A stretch of 64,000 bases of DNA from Rostratula benghalensis. Its lineage: Eukaryota > Chordata > Aves > Charadriiformes > Rostratulidae. This document shows positions 24,782 through 38,100 of this stretch, in pieces. The stretch lies in assembly GCA_013399305.1 (NCBI GenBank), contig VXAI01000009.1, positions 2,142,312-2,206,311 of the forward strand. Reading direction: 5' to 3'. The first letter of the stretch is position 1. The number at the start of each line of letters is the position of its first letter. The notes beneath the pieces are model-generated. The model saw only the letters and a program-made list of their open reading frames with translations, had not been told where the DNA came from and did not search any database. Position numbers and translations under genes: made by a program.

Positions 24782-27700
24782 CATTTGCATTTTTCCCTCT
24801 TGTCATATGAATATACCAAAGTGAACATATTCTCCCGTCACAGTGGCTTCCATCTGCCTCACCTTCACTTGGTGTAAGTGTAAGGATGAGGAACTGGGAG
24901 TAAATGTATTAGGGATGTTAAAGAGCTTGTGGGAAGGAGAAAAATAAGGACGATGTTAAGAATGGAGTAAGTTGTTTGCTTTCCACACTGAATACCTGTT
25001 CAATCCAGGAAGTTAGTAGTATTGCCTAGCAGTCTAATTTACAAGGTTTCCTCAAAGATGAAATAATGTAGGCTCCCAAGAGCAGCGCCTTCAGAAATGA
25101 ATGGTGTTCAGATGAAGCTAATAGGCTTTCTTAAAGCACCGAAGCAGCTTTGTGTAGTGCATTTCTGGCTGTTCTGAGTGATTGGAAGAATCTCTTTCTC
25201 CTCTGACAGTATTTGGAAGTGACTCAGGAAAGGGCATAATTTGAACATTTAAATGCATGGTCAGGTGTTGGTCATCAAAATGGCATGTTTACATGCTTTG
25301 AGGGTGATCTTCCTCTATTAAAGATGAGTTCTTTGCTCAGATGCTATCTAAAATGACTAGGAGGATAGGAGGAAAAAGGTGAAAACAAAAGTTTTGTCCC
25401 TTTTCCCCTGATCATTTTCCAAGAGAAGAGCTGCTACTTATGAAAGGATGTATTAGTCTCCTTGTCTAAGATGCATGCCAGGACCTGACCTACTCCTGCT
25501 ATGGACAGCCTGGGGACTAGTTATATTCATCTCTGTAGATTCTCTAGGGCTCCAATGCCGGCTTTGGCACTGGAAGCCATTGAACGGGATGATTTGAGGA
25601 AGGTCTTGCAAAAAATTTCTGCAATACATGGGTCCACTTTTGATATTGCTTAACCTGGCAGTGCTTCAATCTACTTCCCCTGACATCAGCGTCTCTTTCC
25701 TCATACACAACCTGTGCAAGAACAGATTTGAGATTTATATTCAAATTGTTTTGTTACTCAAATCTGTTTAGTATGAAATGGGAATTGGACTATTGGGAGG
25801 GGGAAAAAAACCCCTACCCTGCTGCTTGGATCTTCTTGTGGACAGTGTTTTCAAGACAAGAAAATAAAGCAAAAGCATTGCTAGAAATTCAGGGCAGGAC
25901 TCTTTCATGCTCTGCTGTAGTGGACTTGAAAAATTTTACTAAGTGGCAGAAATTGTTTTTTGAGTTGATCTTTTCCCCCTGACTTTTCCAGCTCTTTACA
26001 GGTTTTTGTATTGTACTGATCTCTTTGACTGAAGGAAACTGTTGTGGATTCTGGCTTCTTTAAACCTGATTCTTGATCACAGTCTTGCTTGGGTTGCAGA
26101 CTTTTTGAGTAAGAAATATATTTTCATCATGTGGCCTCAATGTCTGCCACAATTGGATGCTTCCAGCTGAGGTATCTGGAAGGTACTGCAATGCAAATAA
26201 GTAGTAGGAGAAATAGCAATACTCATTTACCCACCATTGCTACCTGAATGAATACTTAAATAAAAGTATGGCCAGGATGTGTCAAGGCCTAGTCCTGGGC
26301 AACTCCAGGCTACCAACTTTGGTGCCAGAAGTGTTGTACTGTGCAAAGGCAAGCTTAATACATGAAGCTTCCGTCAGAGGGTAAGAAATGGCAAATCTGT
26401 TGCCAGAGAACGAGATGAAATGTTTATGAATGTTGTGTAAATGAAAAGGAAACAAAGAAGGTATGGTATGGGATTAGAATAAGTAAATACAATGGTGTAT
26501 TTGTAAATACTGTACAAATGAAAGTGAACAATTGATTCTAAATTGATTTTACTTGAAAATTTTGTCTTTTTAAGGAGAGAACGATCATATATTTCATGTT
26601 GCTTTAATCACCTGCAATTCAACAGACACTCTATAATTGCTTTTTCTTTCAAGTGAAAATGTATTTCTCTTGCATGTTTTTCCTGTCTGTCTTTAAGAAC
26701 CCTGACAGAAGTTCAAAGCTGTATGTTGGCTCACAAGCATGAGTGCACTGCTGCTTTAAAGAAAATTTAATTTTAATGTAACTTATTTTTGATGCATGAA
26801 GTAGTGAATGGCTCAGAGAATAAGTAAAAAAAAAAAGAACAACCCACAAACATTTTTTGAAGTCTTTAATTTCATTATTTCAGGGTTTTATAGAGATGGA
26901 GTTGTGTACTTCATTTAAAAAAGCAAACCCTGTAATTATGGTTAATTATCCTTTCTGGAGAGGTCTTTGGAAAAAAGCCAAGGATTGACTGAAAAGAGGG
27001 ACTGATGTGCCTTCTCCTCCTCAGGGGTTGTCTGAGGTCAGCAGAAAGAGACTCTGCTGCATGGTGTGGGACCCTTGTGCTGGGCAGCCCCTGATGTAGC
27101 TTCTTCACTGGAAGACCTAACTCCATGTTAACATCTGGCATTTGGATTTCCTTTATTCCTTAAAAGCAGCTGGACTGAAGGATCTTCTGCCTCTGGGAAA
27201 TGCATTTAACTAGATTCATGCCCCCTTTTAAAAATACTTTTATTACCTTTTGAAACTGTTATTTAAACTTACACCTCCCACTTCATTAAGTTACAGATGC
27301 ACTATGCACCAGAAAACAAAACCATTCAGGGCTCTGAATAAGAGGGCCCAAAGCAGATGTGTGGCAAAAGCACAGAAACAATTTACTTAAGGAATATTCT
27401 GTAAAAAAAAGCCCTATTTTTTTATAATTTGTGGGATTCTTAAATTAAGTAGGAAGGAATAGTTTTGGATGAACTCTTCTTAATGAAGAAAGTATTCCCC
27501 CTTGCTGTATAATAGTAGCCCTATTCTAGAAACCTGGTGACATTCTCTAATGCAGGGCAGCAGGTCCTCAGAAGAATTTTAAGGCACGAGAAGTAAAACT
27601 ACTGAAAGCCTGTGTGCGTGCATTGCCCACGCTTATGGGACTTGAACTCTTGTACCTCCTGTGTTTCTCAGCGAAGAAATCACTCTGAGTGATTGCACAG

Positions 27701-30700
27701 ATCCAAAGTACTTGTTTACTTGGTGTCTGCTCTGTGTCTCCTCAAATCTCCATTCTCACCTGGGGAAGGAGGGGGACTGCCCTAAACCCCCATGCAGTCT
27801 GTGGCTGAGAATGAGTCCCCTTCACTGCTTTTGCTCACATCACTTAACCAGCCTTTGGAGCACAAATAATGTAGTATAAACAATGCTCTAGATCATACTC
27901 GTTATCTTTTTTCTGTATCCCTGAAGGGATATTTTGCTTTTGTTGCTGTTTGGGACCTGTAAAAGCTCTATACTAGTTTTTACAGTACAGAAATGTTGAA
28001 ATTGGTCTTCAAACATTTGTTATTTATGTAAAATTGTCATGGCTACCAGTACACCTATGCACACTGTGTTGCCTCAATGAAATGCTTTTCAATTAATGCT
28101 TTTGTGAGTGTAATAAAAGAAAAATTATATGCAAATCCTTTTATAAGAGGACTTGGTGAGTTCAAGAGGAGCCTTCAGGACGATTCTCCCCTAGCAGATA
28201 ATTCTTCAGAGATGGGGATTGGATTGGATTTTCCTACCTCTAAAAGCGCTTCTCTAGCGCTGATCACCTTCCTTATCTGGTTCTTTGTTTTCTGCCTTGA
28301 GGTCTTGCTGTGGAAATGTCTAAAAATGGCAGCTCTTCCATATGAGAAGGCATCTTTATGGCCACTAATGAGATATTTTGTAGGATAAGGTTTTTGTAAT
28401 CCAAAGCTGTCTGACTTGCCATTTCCTTGTTGGTGGGTGGGTTTTTTTTTAATTTCTTCTTCCCTCCTGCCACTTCCACTTTTCTCCTGCTGCCTTTTCT
28501 GTTTACTCTCATAAAATCAAGGAATGACTGATTTCCTCAGATACCGTGCAGGCCCCTTTCTAATTAGTTGTGCAAAAACTTTCCAACAGCTGGACAGAAT
28601 GATGAAAGATAAGCAGCATCCATACGGAGGCTTTTGAAGTCTCTTGTATGCATAAGTAGTCTCTTTTCTTCTCTCAGGCTGCCATCTCATCCCACTATAT
28701 TCCTTACCACTTCCACGACTTTCTTGAGGTGTACCAGATGCCTGTAGAGTGGCAGCATGTTTTTCTGTACATGTTAATAAGATGATATACGACCATGCAA
28801 TTTTGTAAATATTATGTTTGTTAAATGCTATGTGGTAATATTAGATGACCACCACTGCTTCTTTGCCTGATGCAAATATCTGTATCTCCACTCTGCAATC
28901 AGTAATAAGGTATTTCCTGAATGCTAAAAGTAGGAATTGCAGCCTACTGTGATTTCTTACCACTAGGCAGGTCTTTTTTTGAGACCTAGAGCTAATTTTA
29001 AAACTAGCTGTCTTGAAAACACACTAAAATTTGCCTCGGGCACATCTGAAAGCTGGAGCAGAGCTCCAGTTTAGTCTGACCAACAGAATGGCTAATACTT
29101 AGGTTTCTCTTTTTATATGTATTGGTGTATGTATCACTTTCTGATTTCCTCCATCACTGATGAGAGTATTGCATTTAAAAACCGGGTTCTCATCCCAGAG
29201 AGAGCTCTGATCTCGTAAGGGAATTTGATTTATATTCATGTAAAGGTATTTTTTCCAGAGTGCTTTTGTAAAGTCCAGAAAGGCATATAATTTGCCTTTT
29301 CTTAAGTAATGGTTATTTAGCAACAAAGGAAAAGGAGTAAGCCCAACTTGTTTAAAAGGTGAGTGTGCCTCAGTGTGAAGCATAAGGGTGTGAAAGCTAG
29401 TACACGCCTTCGGGCAAGTTTTGGAGTATATCTCATAGGTTTCAGATGGTCTTGATTTTCATCTTGCTATTTTCAGTCATTCTAGCAGGTGAAAATTGTT
29501 CTGTTTTGCTCTTAGGGAAGTGGGTGTACTGGTTTTGCCAGATAGCACAGGGAAGTGAAAAGTAACTGGAAGCAGGAATTCATGCTGCTAGTTCCAGCTT
29601 TACTTGATAGAACTGGTTCTGAAGCTGGTGTGATGCAGCAAAGGAACCTGCATATTCTGCCAAGGGGAGCTGACGGGGATGTTGCTCTGCCATCCTAAGT
29701 GTGCTTCTTAGGCTTATCCTCAGAATTTTGAAGGTACCACATAAACCAAGCAGAGTTTTGTGATAAAAGTGATGTGATCATGTCCTGGAGTTGACACTCA
29801 GCCAAACTGTCAGTGTAGATGGCCTCCTGGAGCCCAGTGCCAGGTGAGGCTGGATGTAGTTGCAACATTGATGGGAACATGGAGGATGATGGGGTACTGC
29901 CAAGGGGAATGCAGGCTCTCTTTGTGTAATATACTAGTTGTCATTCATACACTCTTAACCTCACTAAGTCTGCCTTTGAAATGTCTCCAGCTGGAGGCCT
30001 GCATGGCCTCCTCATTAGGTCTTTCTTGGTTGTCTCTCTTTTAACAGCACCAGTGAGTCCTGACAGAGACTCAGTTCTTTAACTCCTGCCTGCACCAAAA
30101 TGCAGAACTTTCCTGCAATAGTTTAATAAATAGATATCTACCTAAGGATTACTGGAAGATCCAAGAGTGACACCTCTGGAAACTGGTGCATTTTGTCTAT
30201 GGTGTGAGCAGTATCAATATGGACTTTTCTCTGCTTTCCTTGCAGGGATGCCTTTGTTCTAGAGGTCCTAGCAAATTCAGCCTTCTAGATGAACTGGTCG
30301 TCAGCCTGTTGCTGAAGTTTCCATCAAGATATGGAGTTTGCTAACTGGAATTGTCCCATCTGTGCGCTTGTCATGGCCTTCACAACAGCCTCAGAGGGAC
30401 TGAATTGGACTGGAGTCATTCACTGTCTTGCAGATCTGTATACCTCACAGAATAGCTTAGATACGTTTTTCCTTCAAATAGGTGTTTATCTTACTCATGT
30501 AGAAGAAGGAAGTCTCTTAAAGCTTGGCCTTCTGTTGTGGTGTGGAAGTTGAGCTTCTAAATATTTAAACAGGCACTTATCTCCTTTGATGCTGCGTTGG
30601 TGGGTGTTGCAAAGTTGGCCCACGGTTGCTATTTGTGAAGCCTGGAGGAGGAAATCTTGTTTCTCAGGAAGGGTGAGAATGAAGTCAGATGAGGTGAATG

Positions 30701-33700
30701 GAATAGCTTTTGGTAATGGGAACACTACTATAAAATGTTCAGCTAGACCAAGTTAGTCCAGACACATAGGAAAAGCAGTGACATCTTTAAGGTGTTCTAT
30801 GTGAGCGTTCTGTATAAGTACACAATGAACCTAATCAAGTATCACCTTTGTCTGTCAGTTGTTTGCTATCGTGGACACTGTTTATGTGTGTATTTAAGTC
30901 AAAAGGCTAAATCCTGCGGTAGCAGAAAGGATGGCATAGTTCAGTGTAATATGCATTTCTGAAGCAACCACAAATGGTATTAGTGGCCTAACAGCCAATT
31001 TATGGTATCTGTAAGGATGCAGCATGTGTTTTGGTTGCTTTTTCTCTCCAATGTTGTGCCTGGAGGTCCTGCCAGACAATATTTTGGGAGTCCCATGCAC
31101 CAACCAAAAGGCTGAAGAGAAATTGCTTATCTCGGGGACAGAAAAGCATTTCACGGTTGTCAAAATAACTGGCTTGCAGGCCTATGCATCCTAGATGACT
31201 CTTTCATGGTCAAGCCATGAAGTGAGATGTTTTTTTAAAATAAGGAGTTCCACTTCTGTAGCTTCCTTGGAGTAGAAACAATTGTAGGAAGCTTGAGAGT
31301 GTCCTTTTTGGCCTGGAATTAAATACAGCCACCATAATGAAGTGGATACCTGAACTGAATCCTACCTGCATGGCTAAAACGCAGCAAGTTATGGCCTGAA
31401 GGTGGTGCTTACTTTTCTTTTTAAAGCTTGTTGTTTTGGTGTTCCACATGTATCCTGTGCGACTCTGATTCTCAGGATGCTTCAGAAACCAAGAAATTGC
31501 CAGTAGAGCAGGGGTCTACTTTCCTCCTTTGTGACATGAAAAATTTCAAATTATTTCATTTCAATATTTGTATTTTGGCCATTTGGAAGAAATAAGAAGT
31601 GGTGCTAGAGTTCAGTTGCTGAAAGTAGTTCATTAATTTCCATCTAAAGATTAAATGGAAGCGAATGCCCATGTTTCCCAAGAGCACAAGATAATTTGGT
31701 TGATGGCCAGAGGGTATGGCTAATAACTGAGCTTGTGGTAAACAGAAATAAACTGTTGCAAGATGCCTTAGAGCTATGGAAACTATTAAGCCAAAATTTC
31801 TATTAGGTATTCATGCTGGATCATCAAATCCCTCTGAACAGAAGACCTTCTCTCTCCCGAGGCCTAGGAGAAAAAATGTGGATTAAGGTCTGCCTTTACT
31901 CCACTGCTCTAATGCAGTATTTTGGGAAATGGAAGTATTAGTACTTTATTCATTGCTACAATAGGAAAACAGTGAAAATATTTAGACAAAACATAAAAAA
32001 AAAAAAACCACAGGAGAAATTTGGTCTTGAGCAAGGCATTTCACAAGTGAGTCACAGATGATAATAAACTCTTTAGCATATCAAACTGAATGCTCGGCAA
32101 TTGTTGGTCTTGAGCAATTCTGAATTTTCAAATATTGCTGGAGATATATCTGAAACCAACACTTCCTTTGAAGTGTCTCATCTTCCTATGACTGTTGGAA
32201 AAAACCAAATATTTGGTTTCAGTAGTTCAGTGCACTTTCTTCTGTGTGGGCCAAACAGAGTCCCAGGTCCCTGAGCTGTAATTTGCTGGCAGCAAAACCT
32301 TGATGTTCCTTCAGAAGAGGTGAGGAAGAGTCTGCCTAAAAATTCAGTTTTGTTCCTGGCACGCATCAGTGCAAGTCTCTTTGAGTATTTTACGTTATTT
32401 TAGAAAAATGTAGGCTGAATTATCATCCCCCTGAATAAATTGGGTCTCTGGATGGCCTCAAAAATAGCTGCAGGAATTTTCAGTGTTTAACACAAAGCCA
32501 TGCAAAAGGTGCCCGAGTCTTTTCTTTTAGTTTTGCTACACTCATTCCAGAGTTCTTGCCCAAGATAAACTCCCCTTTTTTTACTATTGGCCAAAAGCTT
32601 ATCATTTGGTTTTCAAACACACGATTTCTTGCCAAGCTCCTCTATTTATCTTTCAGTCTCTTAATTTCTTCAGCTATGCAGTAAACATCTCATTACAACT
32701 GCCTCTGGAAGTTTGCAGCTTGACTTTTGTCCTGGGTATCTTGGAAGAGGAAGAATCTTAGACAAACATTTTATTTAGTGTCTAATGTCTGGTGCATTAT
32801 CCCATGTCATGTGCTGTGCTTTACTCATTCAAAAAAGTCCGCCTCTTCATCTGAATCTGAAATGCACATTTTTCTAATGCACATTTTGAATTTTATTTTT
32901 TTTTTTTTGTTAGCAGTTCCTTGCTTATTTTCTTTTCTCCCCAGTTACAATGGCCATTGCTAAACAGGCCTGGAAAACAAATAAAAAGGAATCTGCAGGC
33001 CATAAACTACCAAAAGCAATTATTCATTGCCATACAAGTCCTTCATTTTCTAAGTATATGGTTTGCTTGGCTTGTCTTCTAAGATGATTCTCTGTTCACC
33101 CCTACTGGATTAGAGGGTAGAAAAGAGCAATAACCTCAGAACCTGGCTGTTAGCTAGACTACTTGCTTCCTTAGTTGTAAACTTAATTCTCCTGATTGTC
33201 TTGAATATCTCTAATATGTTTTAGATTGCATCAGTGTGGACTCCAAAATATCAACTGTAACGAAGTCCAAGTCTAATGTACTGTAGCAAATGCTTAAATT
33301 ACACTTATCTAAGTTTTCGTCCTTTGTTTCCACATTGTTATCTCCTGAGGTTTTGAGATAACTAACTTCTTATTCTTCTCTTCAATGTATCTTGATCTAG
33401 AGCAAATATTTCTTAGCTTTGTTTCGTAAACTTTTTCTTATAATTTGTCTATGTATGGTCATGTTTCCTAGATCCTTTTAAGATAATATTCTAAACCATA
33501 AACTTTTTTTTTTTCCTTTAAATTGACTTATGTCTTGAGGAGCGTATTCTTGTCATTGTTGCTTACATCAGCTCCAGCTCCATGCACCCGTGTGTGCATC
33601 TGTCTCCACCTGCATGAATTTTCTGCAATGCATTTTGCATGATTCATGTTGTAAAGCAACACACCTGCATCTTGGGTCTGGGAGACAGGAGTGTCATTAG

Positions 33701-33879
33701 GTTAGAGAATTTGACCCTGCAGCCCAAAACGATGTAATAATTTCCAGAAATGTGTTGACAATGATACCAGAACTGTGTCCTGCCTGATGTATTTTTCTTC
33801 TCCAAGATATTGACCTTAATATTACAAAGTGAATGTTGTTCTGATAAAGGATGTCTTGTCAGTAATGCAGATAAATACA
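24782..33879. other. Non-coding unique sequence
   Basis: Nine kilobases with no gene, RNA gene or clear transposon. The 29.6-31.4 kb part has a slightly different texture with many CTGG/CCAG words and could be an old unrecognised interspersed repeat, but no family signature was found. A strong acceptor-like tract ends at TTGCAG (30240-30245) and a consensus donor-like AAG then GTGAGT lies at 29356-29364. They are in the wrong order to bound one exon. Confidence 0.6.
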
Positions 33880-34320
33880 ACAAAGCTGGTGAGGGGCCTG
33901 GAGAACAAATCTTATGAAGAGTGAGTGAAGGAGCTGGGACTGTTTAGTTTGAGGAAGAGGAGAGGAGGCTGAGGAGAGACCTCGTTACTCTCTACAACTA
34001 CTTGAAAGGCATTGTAGAGAGGTTGGTGCTGATCTCTTCTCACAGGTAATTATCGATAGAGCAAGAGGGAATGGCTTCAAGCTGCAACAGGGTAGGTTTA
34101 CGCTGAACATTAGGAAAGAATTTTTCACAGAAAGAGTGGTCAGACACTGGAATAGGCTGCCCAGGGTGGTGGTTGAGTCCCCATCCCTGAATGTGCTTAA
34201 GAGCTATTTAGATATGGTGTTGGGGGATGTGGTGTAGGGGAGGACTTTGTAGAGTAGGGCAGATGCTTGGACTTGATGATCCCAAGGGTCTCTTCCAACC
34301 TGAATGATTCTATGATTCTA
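33880..34320 (+). mobile_element. CR1 LINE fragment, 3' end
   Basis: This is a 5'-truncated copy of the avian CR1 non-LTR retrotransposon. It shows the hallmark order of the CR1 3' region: AGCTGGTGAGGGGCCTGG at the start, the AGGAGGCTGAGGAGAGACCT block, GGAATAGGCTGCCCAGG at about 34150, a TTGGACTTGATGAT-like block and TCTTCCAACC. It ends in the octamer-type terminus GATTCTATGATTCTA at 34306-34320. Only about 440 bases of an element that is several kilobases when complete are present. No reverse transcriptase domain or open frame survives, so it cannot move. The intact tandem terminus shows that the true 3' end is preserved. Confidence 0.95.
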
Positions 34321-37300
34321 ATAAGCCATTGATGGTGAAATGTGTGGGCTACTGGTCAGTTGACTTTATAAGTTGCAATATCATGTTTACTTTTGTTGTG
34401 ATAACCTGGACCTAGGATAGAGTATAATTTTCTTATTAAATCTTTGACATTATGAAACTTCAGGGGCTCTCTGTGTGATATAGAACTTCTGTAGGCACAG
34501 AACAGGAATTTTTTTATGTCAGTGTCCCTTTGTTTTTAGGAGATGAGACTATAGAAGTTGTAATAATGTGTGGAAGAAGGCCAGGGGACAATAGTAAAAG
34601 CCAGGTTAATGAGAGAGTGCATCAGTTCTAAGTAGGAGCTATATGTGATGTTTGGGAGTAAACCAAGCACTTAATGCTGCAAAAAGGAATGATAAACCCA
34701 ATGCAAAAAGGACATGGATTTTGAACCCCTCATCCCTAGGTGGCTCTTAGCTGAGTAACAAAAATCATCTGCTTCAGAAAATTTATACTAACTTGGTGCC
34801 AGTGCCTGTTTTGCAGGTTCCCAGCCAAACTGGAGAGAGATTACATATGGGACCCCAAGGCTTTCTGCAAGCCTGGGTACTTCTGATGATTTGAATTTAC
34901 CTGCCCTTTCTCCCCTCATAGGAAATGTTCTGTCTTCAGAGGGGAAACAATCCCCAGCATAGAGGGAGGAGGTGGCTCAGGGGGAGAGAAAACTGTTGTG
35001 TTTCTGTGTGGCTATTTATACACTCTGTTTTTTGGTGTGTTTTTTGGTGGTTTTTTTTTTTTTTTTTTTAATACACTGGATCCACATTTAGACTTTCCTT
35101 AACTTTAACTTGAGAAAGTGAAGTGGTGGGGGTGTTATTCGTGCCCTCAAAACTAGGTGCTGGCACGATCTGTTCATGATTTCTAACTGGTTCTTCTATT
35201 GGCTCTGTGTGTCCTTATCAGTGTGAACCATGGTTTGTTTGGCTGCAGTTTAAAGTTAGTGAACTGGTCATTTTTCACATACTCATATTCTTCTGAGCCT
35301 TTGCTCTTGCATTCATTCTTATACTGTCTTTTGTCTAATTAAATCAGGCCTATTCATACTCTGAAATAAAAGAGCAAAGATCAAAAAAAGTCAGACACCC
35401 TTAAAAACCTCTATTAAGTCTCGTTAAACTGAAAATGCTCTTTCTTCCAGTCCAGAAATGGCACCCTAGGCTACAATAATTGATTTGACCTCCAAATAGC
35501 TGCATACTACCAAGAACTCCTCTAAGCAACAGGAGAAAGAACAGGATAGATGAGCTTAACCAAAACTTTGCTCCTCAACCTAAGACCCCATACAGTACTG
35601 GGAAAAAGAGTGGTTATTTTATTCCACTGTGGAGATATGAATATAGGGGGTGATAGAAATGATCTAAGTTCAGGTTTTTCATTACTCATGTTGTTACTTG
35701 CCAAACTCACTGCATCTTTTATTGGATTGATTTTTAAGCCAGGGGAGAGAGTGAAAAGCACTGTGCTGCGTTCACACGACATACCAGTTATGTCTGCTTT
35801 TCAAAATTGTGCACTATATGTATGGAGTGGTCTGATACTCTGGGAGGTGAGCCAAGCTGTTCAGACCTGAAAAGCAACTGCTGTGATATCCTGTGAGACC
35901 TTGTTTAATGGGCGTAGGCTGTCCTGTGTGTGGAAAATGGCACGTTAGGCAAAATCCATGGCTCCTGCACAGTCTTTCAATATGGATGCTTTCCTGAAAA
36001 GTCTGAGATTCAGGATTTCAAGGTTTTTTAGAATCTTGTATTGAAAGAAGGAGAGGTCTTGCCTCTGGAATTGATGCCCATGAAGGAATCAGGAGAAGAA
36101 TGTCTTCTAATGGCTGAAACCTGGGGCTATGCTTCAGTCAGGTATGGAATAGATAACCTGATTTTTCTCCCCATCCGCTCTCATTGTTCCAAGTTGTAAC
36201 CTATTTAGTCACTTGAGGTAGAGTTGCCTTTACTCTTGCTGCTCTGTGACTTGGAGCTTTCCCAGCCTCTCTGACAGAGCTTCTGTTGCTGGATGTCACG
36301 TAGAAAGAGCAAAATGTGCAGCAGGGTCAGAATAGGTCTCCAAAACCAAGCAAGACGAGTGCTGGGTTTTTTTTCCCCTCTCTATTTTTAAAGTATTAAT
36401 CAATGTAATGAGAACATGGGAAAGGCATGAGCAGCGCTGTTCTTGCCTAGCTTTAGTCTGCAGAATGAAGATCAAACACTAGTTATGGATTGAAGCTGAT
36501 AAGGGGTCTAGAAGTAGAGAAGCATGGCACTTCTTTTTGATCCTGTTGGGGCAGAGAAGAATATTGTGTGTTCCTGTCTGCTGCAAGAGACAGCTCAGGT
36601 CTTGTGGGGAAGTTTCATCCCAAAAGAGTCAGAATTGCTTATGTGACTTAGATAAGAAAATGCTGTGGCACCATTTTGATTATTTACTTATTTTTGGTTG
36701 GTTTTTGTGGGTTATTTTTTTTGTGTTAGATGTAAATCACTATATGTCAAAAAATTTAGTTAAAAATCCTGCTGAATAAGATGTGCGGTTATAAACAGAT
36801 CTGGACCTTCAGACCTCTTTTTTTATTTTATTTCCCTGAATTTGAATACTAGCAACATTTATGGAGTTCGAATGATATTTCAATGACACGAGTAATGAAA
36901 AAGCTGAACTTAGATCATTCAAGATTCAGCAAACAGGAGGGCACATTTTTCTGAAACACAAAGTTACTTTTCCCATCCTTGAAGCCACAAGACAGAACTA
37001 AGGCAATAAATTCTCTGTGGTTCTCGAGACTAGCAGGAACAGCAAAAACATTGCTAGTGAATCAAGAAGAGGGGTGATAAATTCTGAAGGTCTGTGGAGC
37101 TTGTATTACCACCCTCCTTGGTGTTTCTACTAGACTGTGGTGGGCTGGAGGAATCCCTGGGAATGTGGTAAATCACCCAGATACTGGAATCCTTTTCCAC
37201 TTGAAGTAGTGAGAGCGGAGAAAGGAAAGACTGAATACATCTAAGAAAATAATTTTTTGCCCGAGCAGCCAGTGAAGTGTGAGAATGACTGGAGTAAAAT

Positions 37301-38028
37301 AAAAATGTTTTCTGACAGGAAAGGAACAGATTGGTTATGTGCAGAAGTAAATCAACTGCCTAGAAGTTGAGTATATGGTGAGAATCAGCTGTGTGGAAAA
37401 CAGTGCTCCCTAAATGACCTTTAGATCCTTGTAGCTAAAGGTTCATCGGTTTAAAATTACTGTCTTGGATGAAAATGGTGAACCTAACATGCACCTCTGA
37501 AAACATAAAAGAGAATTTAAAAGTAGCTTTCTAAGCACTTTGATAGAGAGGTGTTTGCAAAGAGGAAACCAGATTGATAAATGAGAAATGAAGCTGCCTC
37601 ATCCAAGCATGTATAATAGCTATTGCCATTCAATACGGCTGAAAGGTTTTTCCTGCAGTTAATGGAAAATGCAGCTTCTAGGGTGTCACTAATTTTGACA
37701 GAGACCTCAATGTCTTCAGTTAAGTCTTACACTTAAATGGGATGTGCAAATATTCTTTCATGGTCTTTTTTGTTTTCCTAGGTGTTAAATCCAGAATTAC
37801 TGGCCCTTGGTGCTAGGACCATGTTGCTGATAGCAGACTGAAAGTATGTCTGTGGTTAAAGTAGTTTCTGTCTTTGGATCACATGATGGGATTGTTTAAT
37901 GTTTTTTCCTCCCATCCACATCCTTGGCAGAAGTAATCTTCACTATGAACCTAGATTTTTTATTTTTTCATTGCAAACAAGACATATTTCCTTTTCTGTT
38001 CTTCTCATCCTGCATTATATGTAACGTA
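34321..38028. other. Non-coding unique sequence between CR1 copies
   Basis: No gene was recognised. A 19-T run at 35051-35069 and scattered shorter T runs are present. Frames on both strands over 35.52-35.87 kb are complementary shadows with no known similarity. Confidence 0.65.
35051..35069. repeat. T homopolymer (19)
   Basis: Uninterrupted T run embedded in a GGT/TTT-rich stretch from 35030. Simple low-complexity sequence. Confidence 0.9.
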
Positions 38029-38100
38029 GAATCATAGAATTATTTTAGTTGGAAAGGACCTTAAAGATCATGTAGCTCTAACCCCCAGACCCCCATTTCC
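38029..38100 (-). mobile_element. CR1 LINE fragment, 3' end, minus strand
   Basis: Reading the minus strand, the element ends at 38029 with an ATTCTATGATTC terminus. It is preceded by the CR1 3'-end signature equivalent to GAATCATAGAAT, GTTGGAAAGGACC, TTAAAGATCATG and the ACCCCCAGACC segment on the plus strand. Only about 70 bases of the extreme 3' end remain, a very severe 5' truncation typical of CR1. It lies opposite in orientation to the three larger copies. Confidence 0.9.

Noticed and set aside
29600..31400. Possible decayed retroviral or LINE interior
   Set aside because: Texture only. No terminal repeats, conserved motifs or recognisable blocks could be found.
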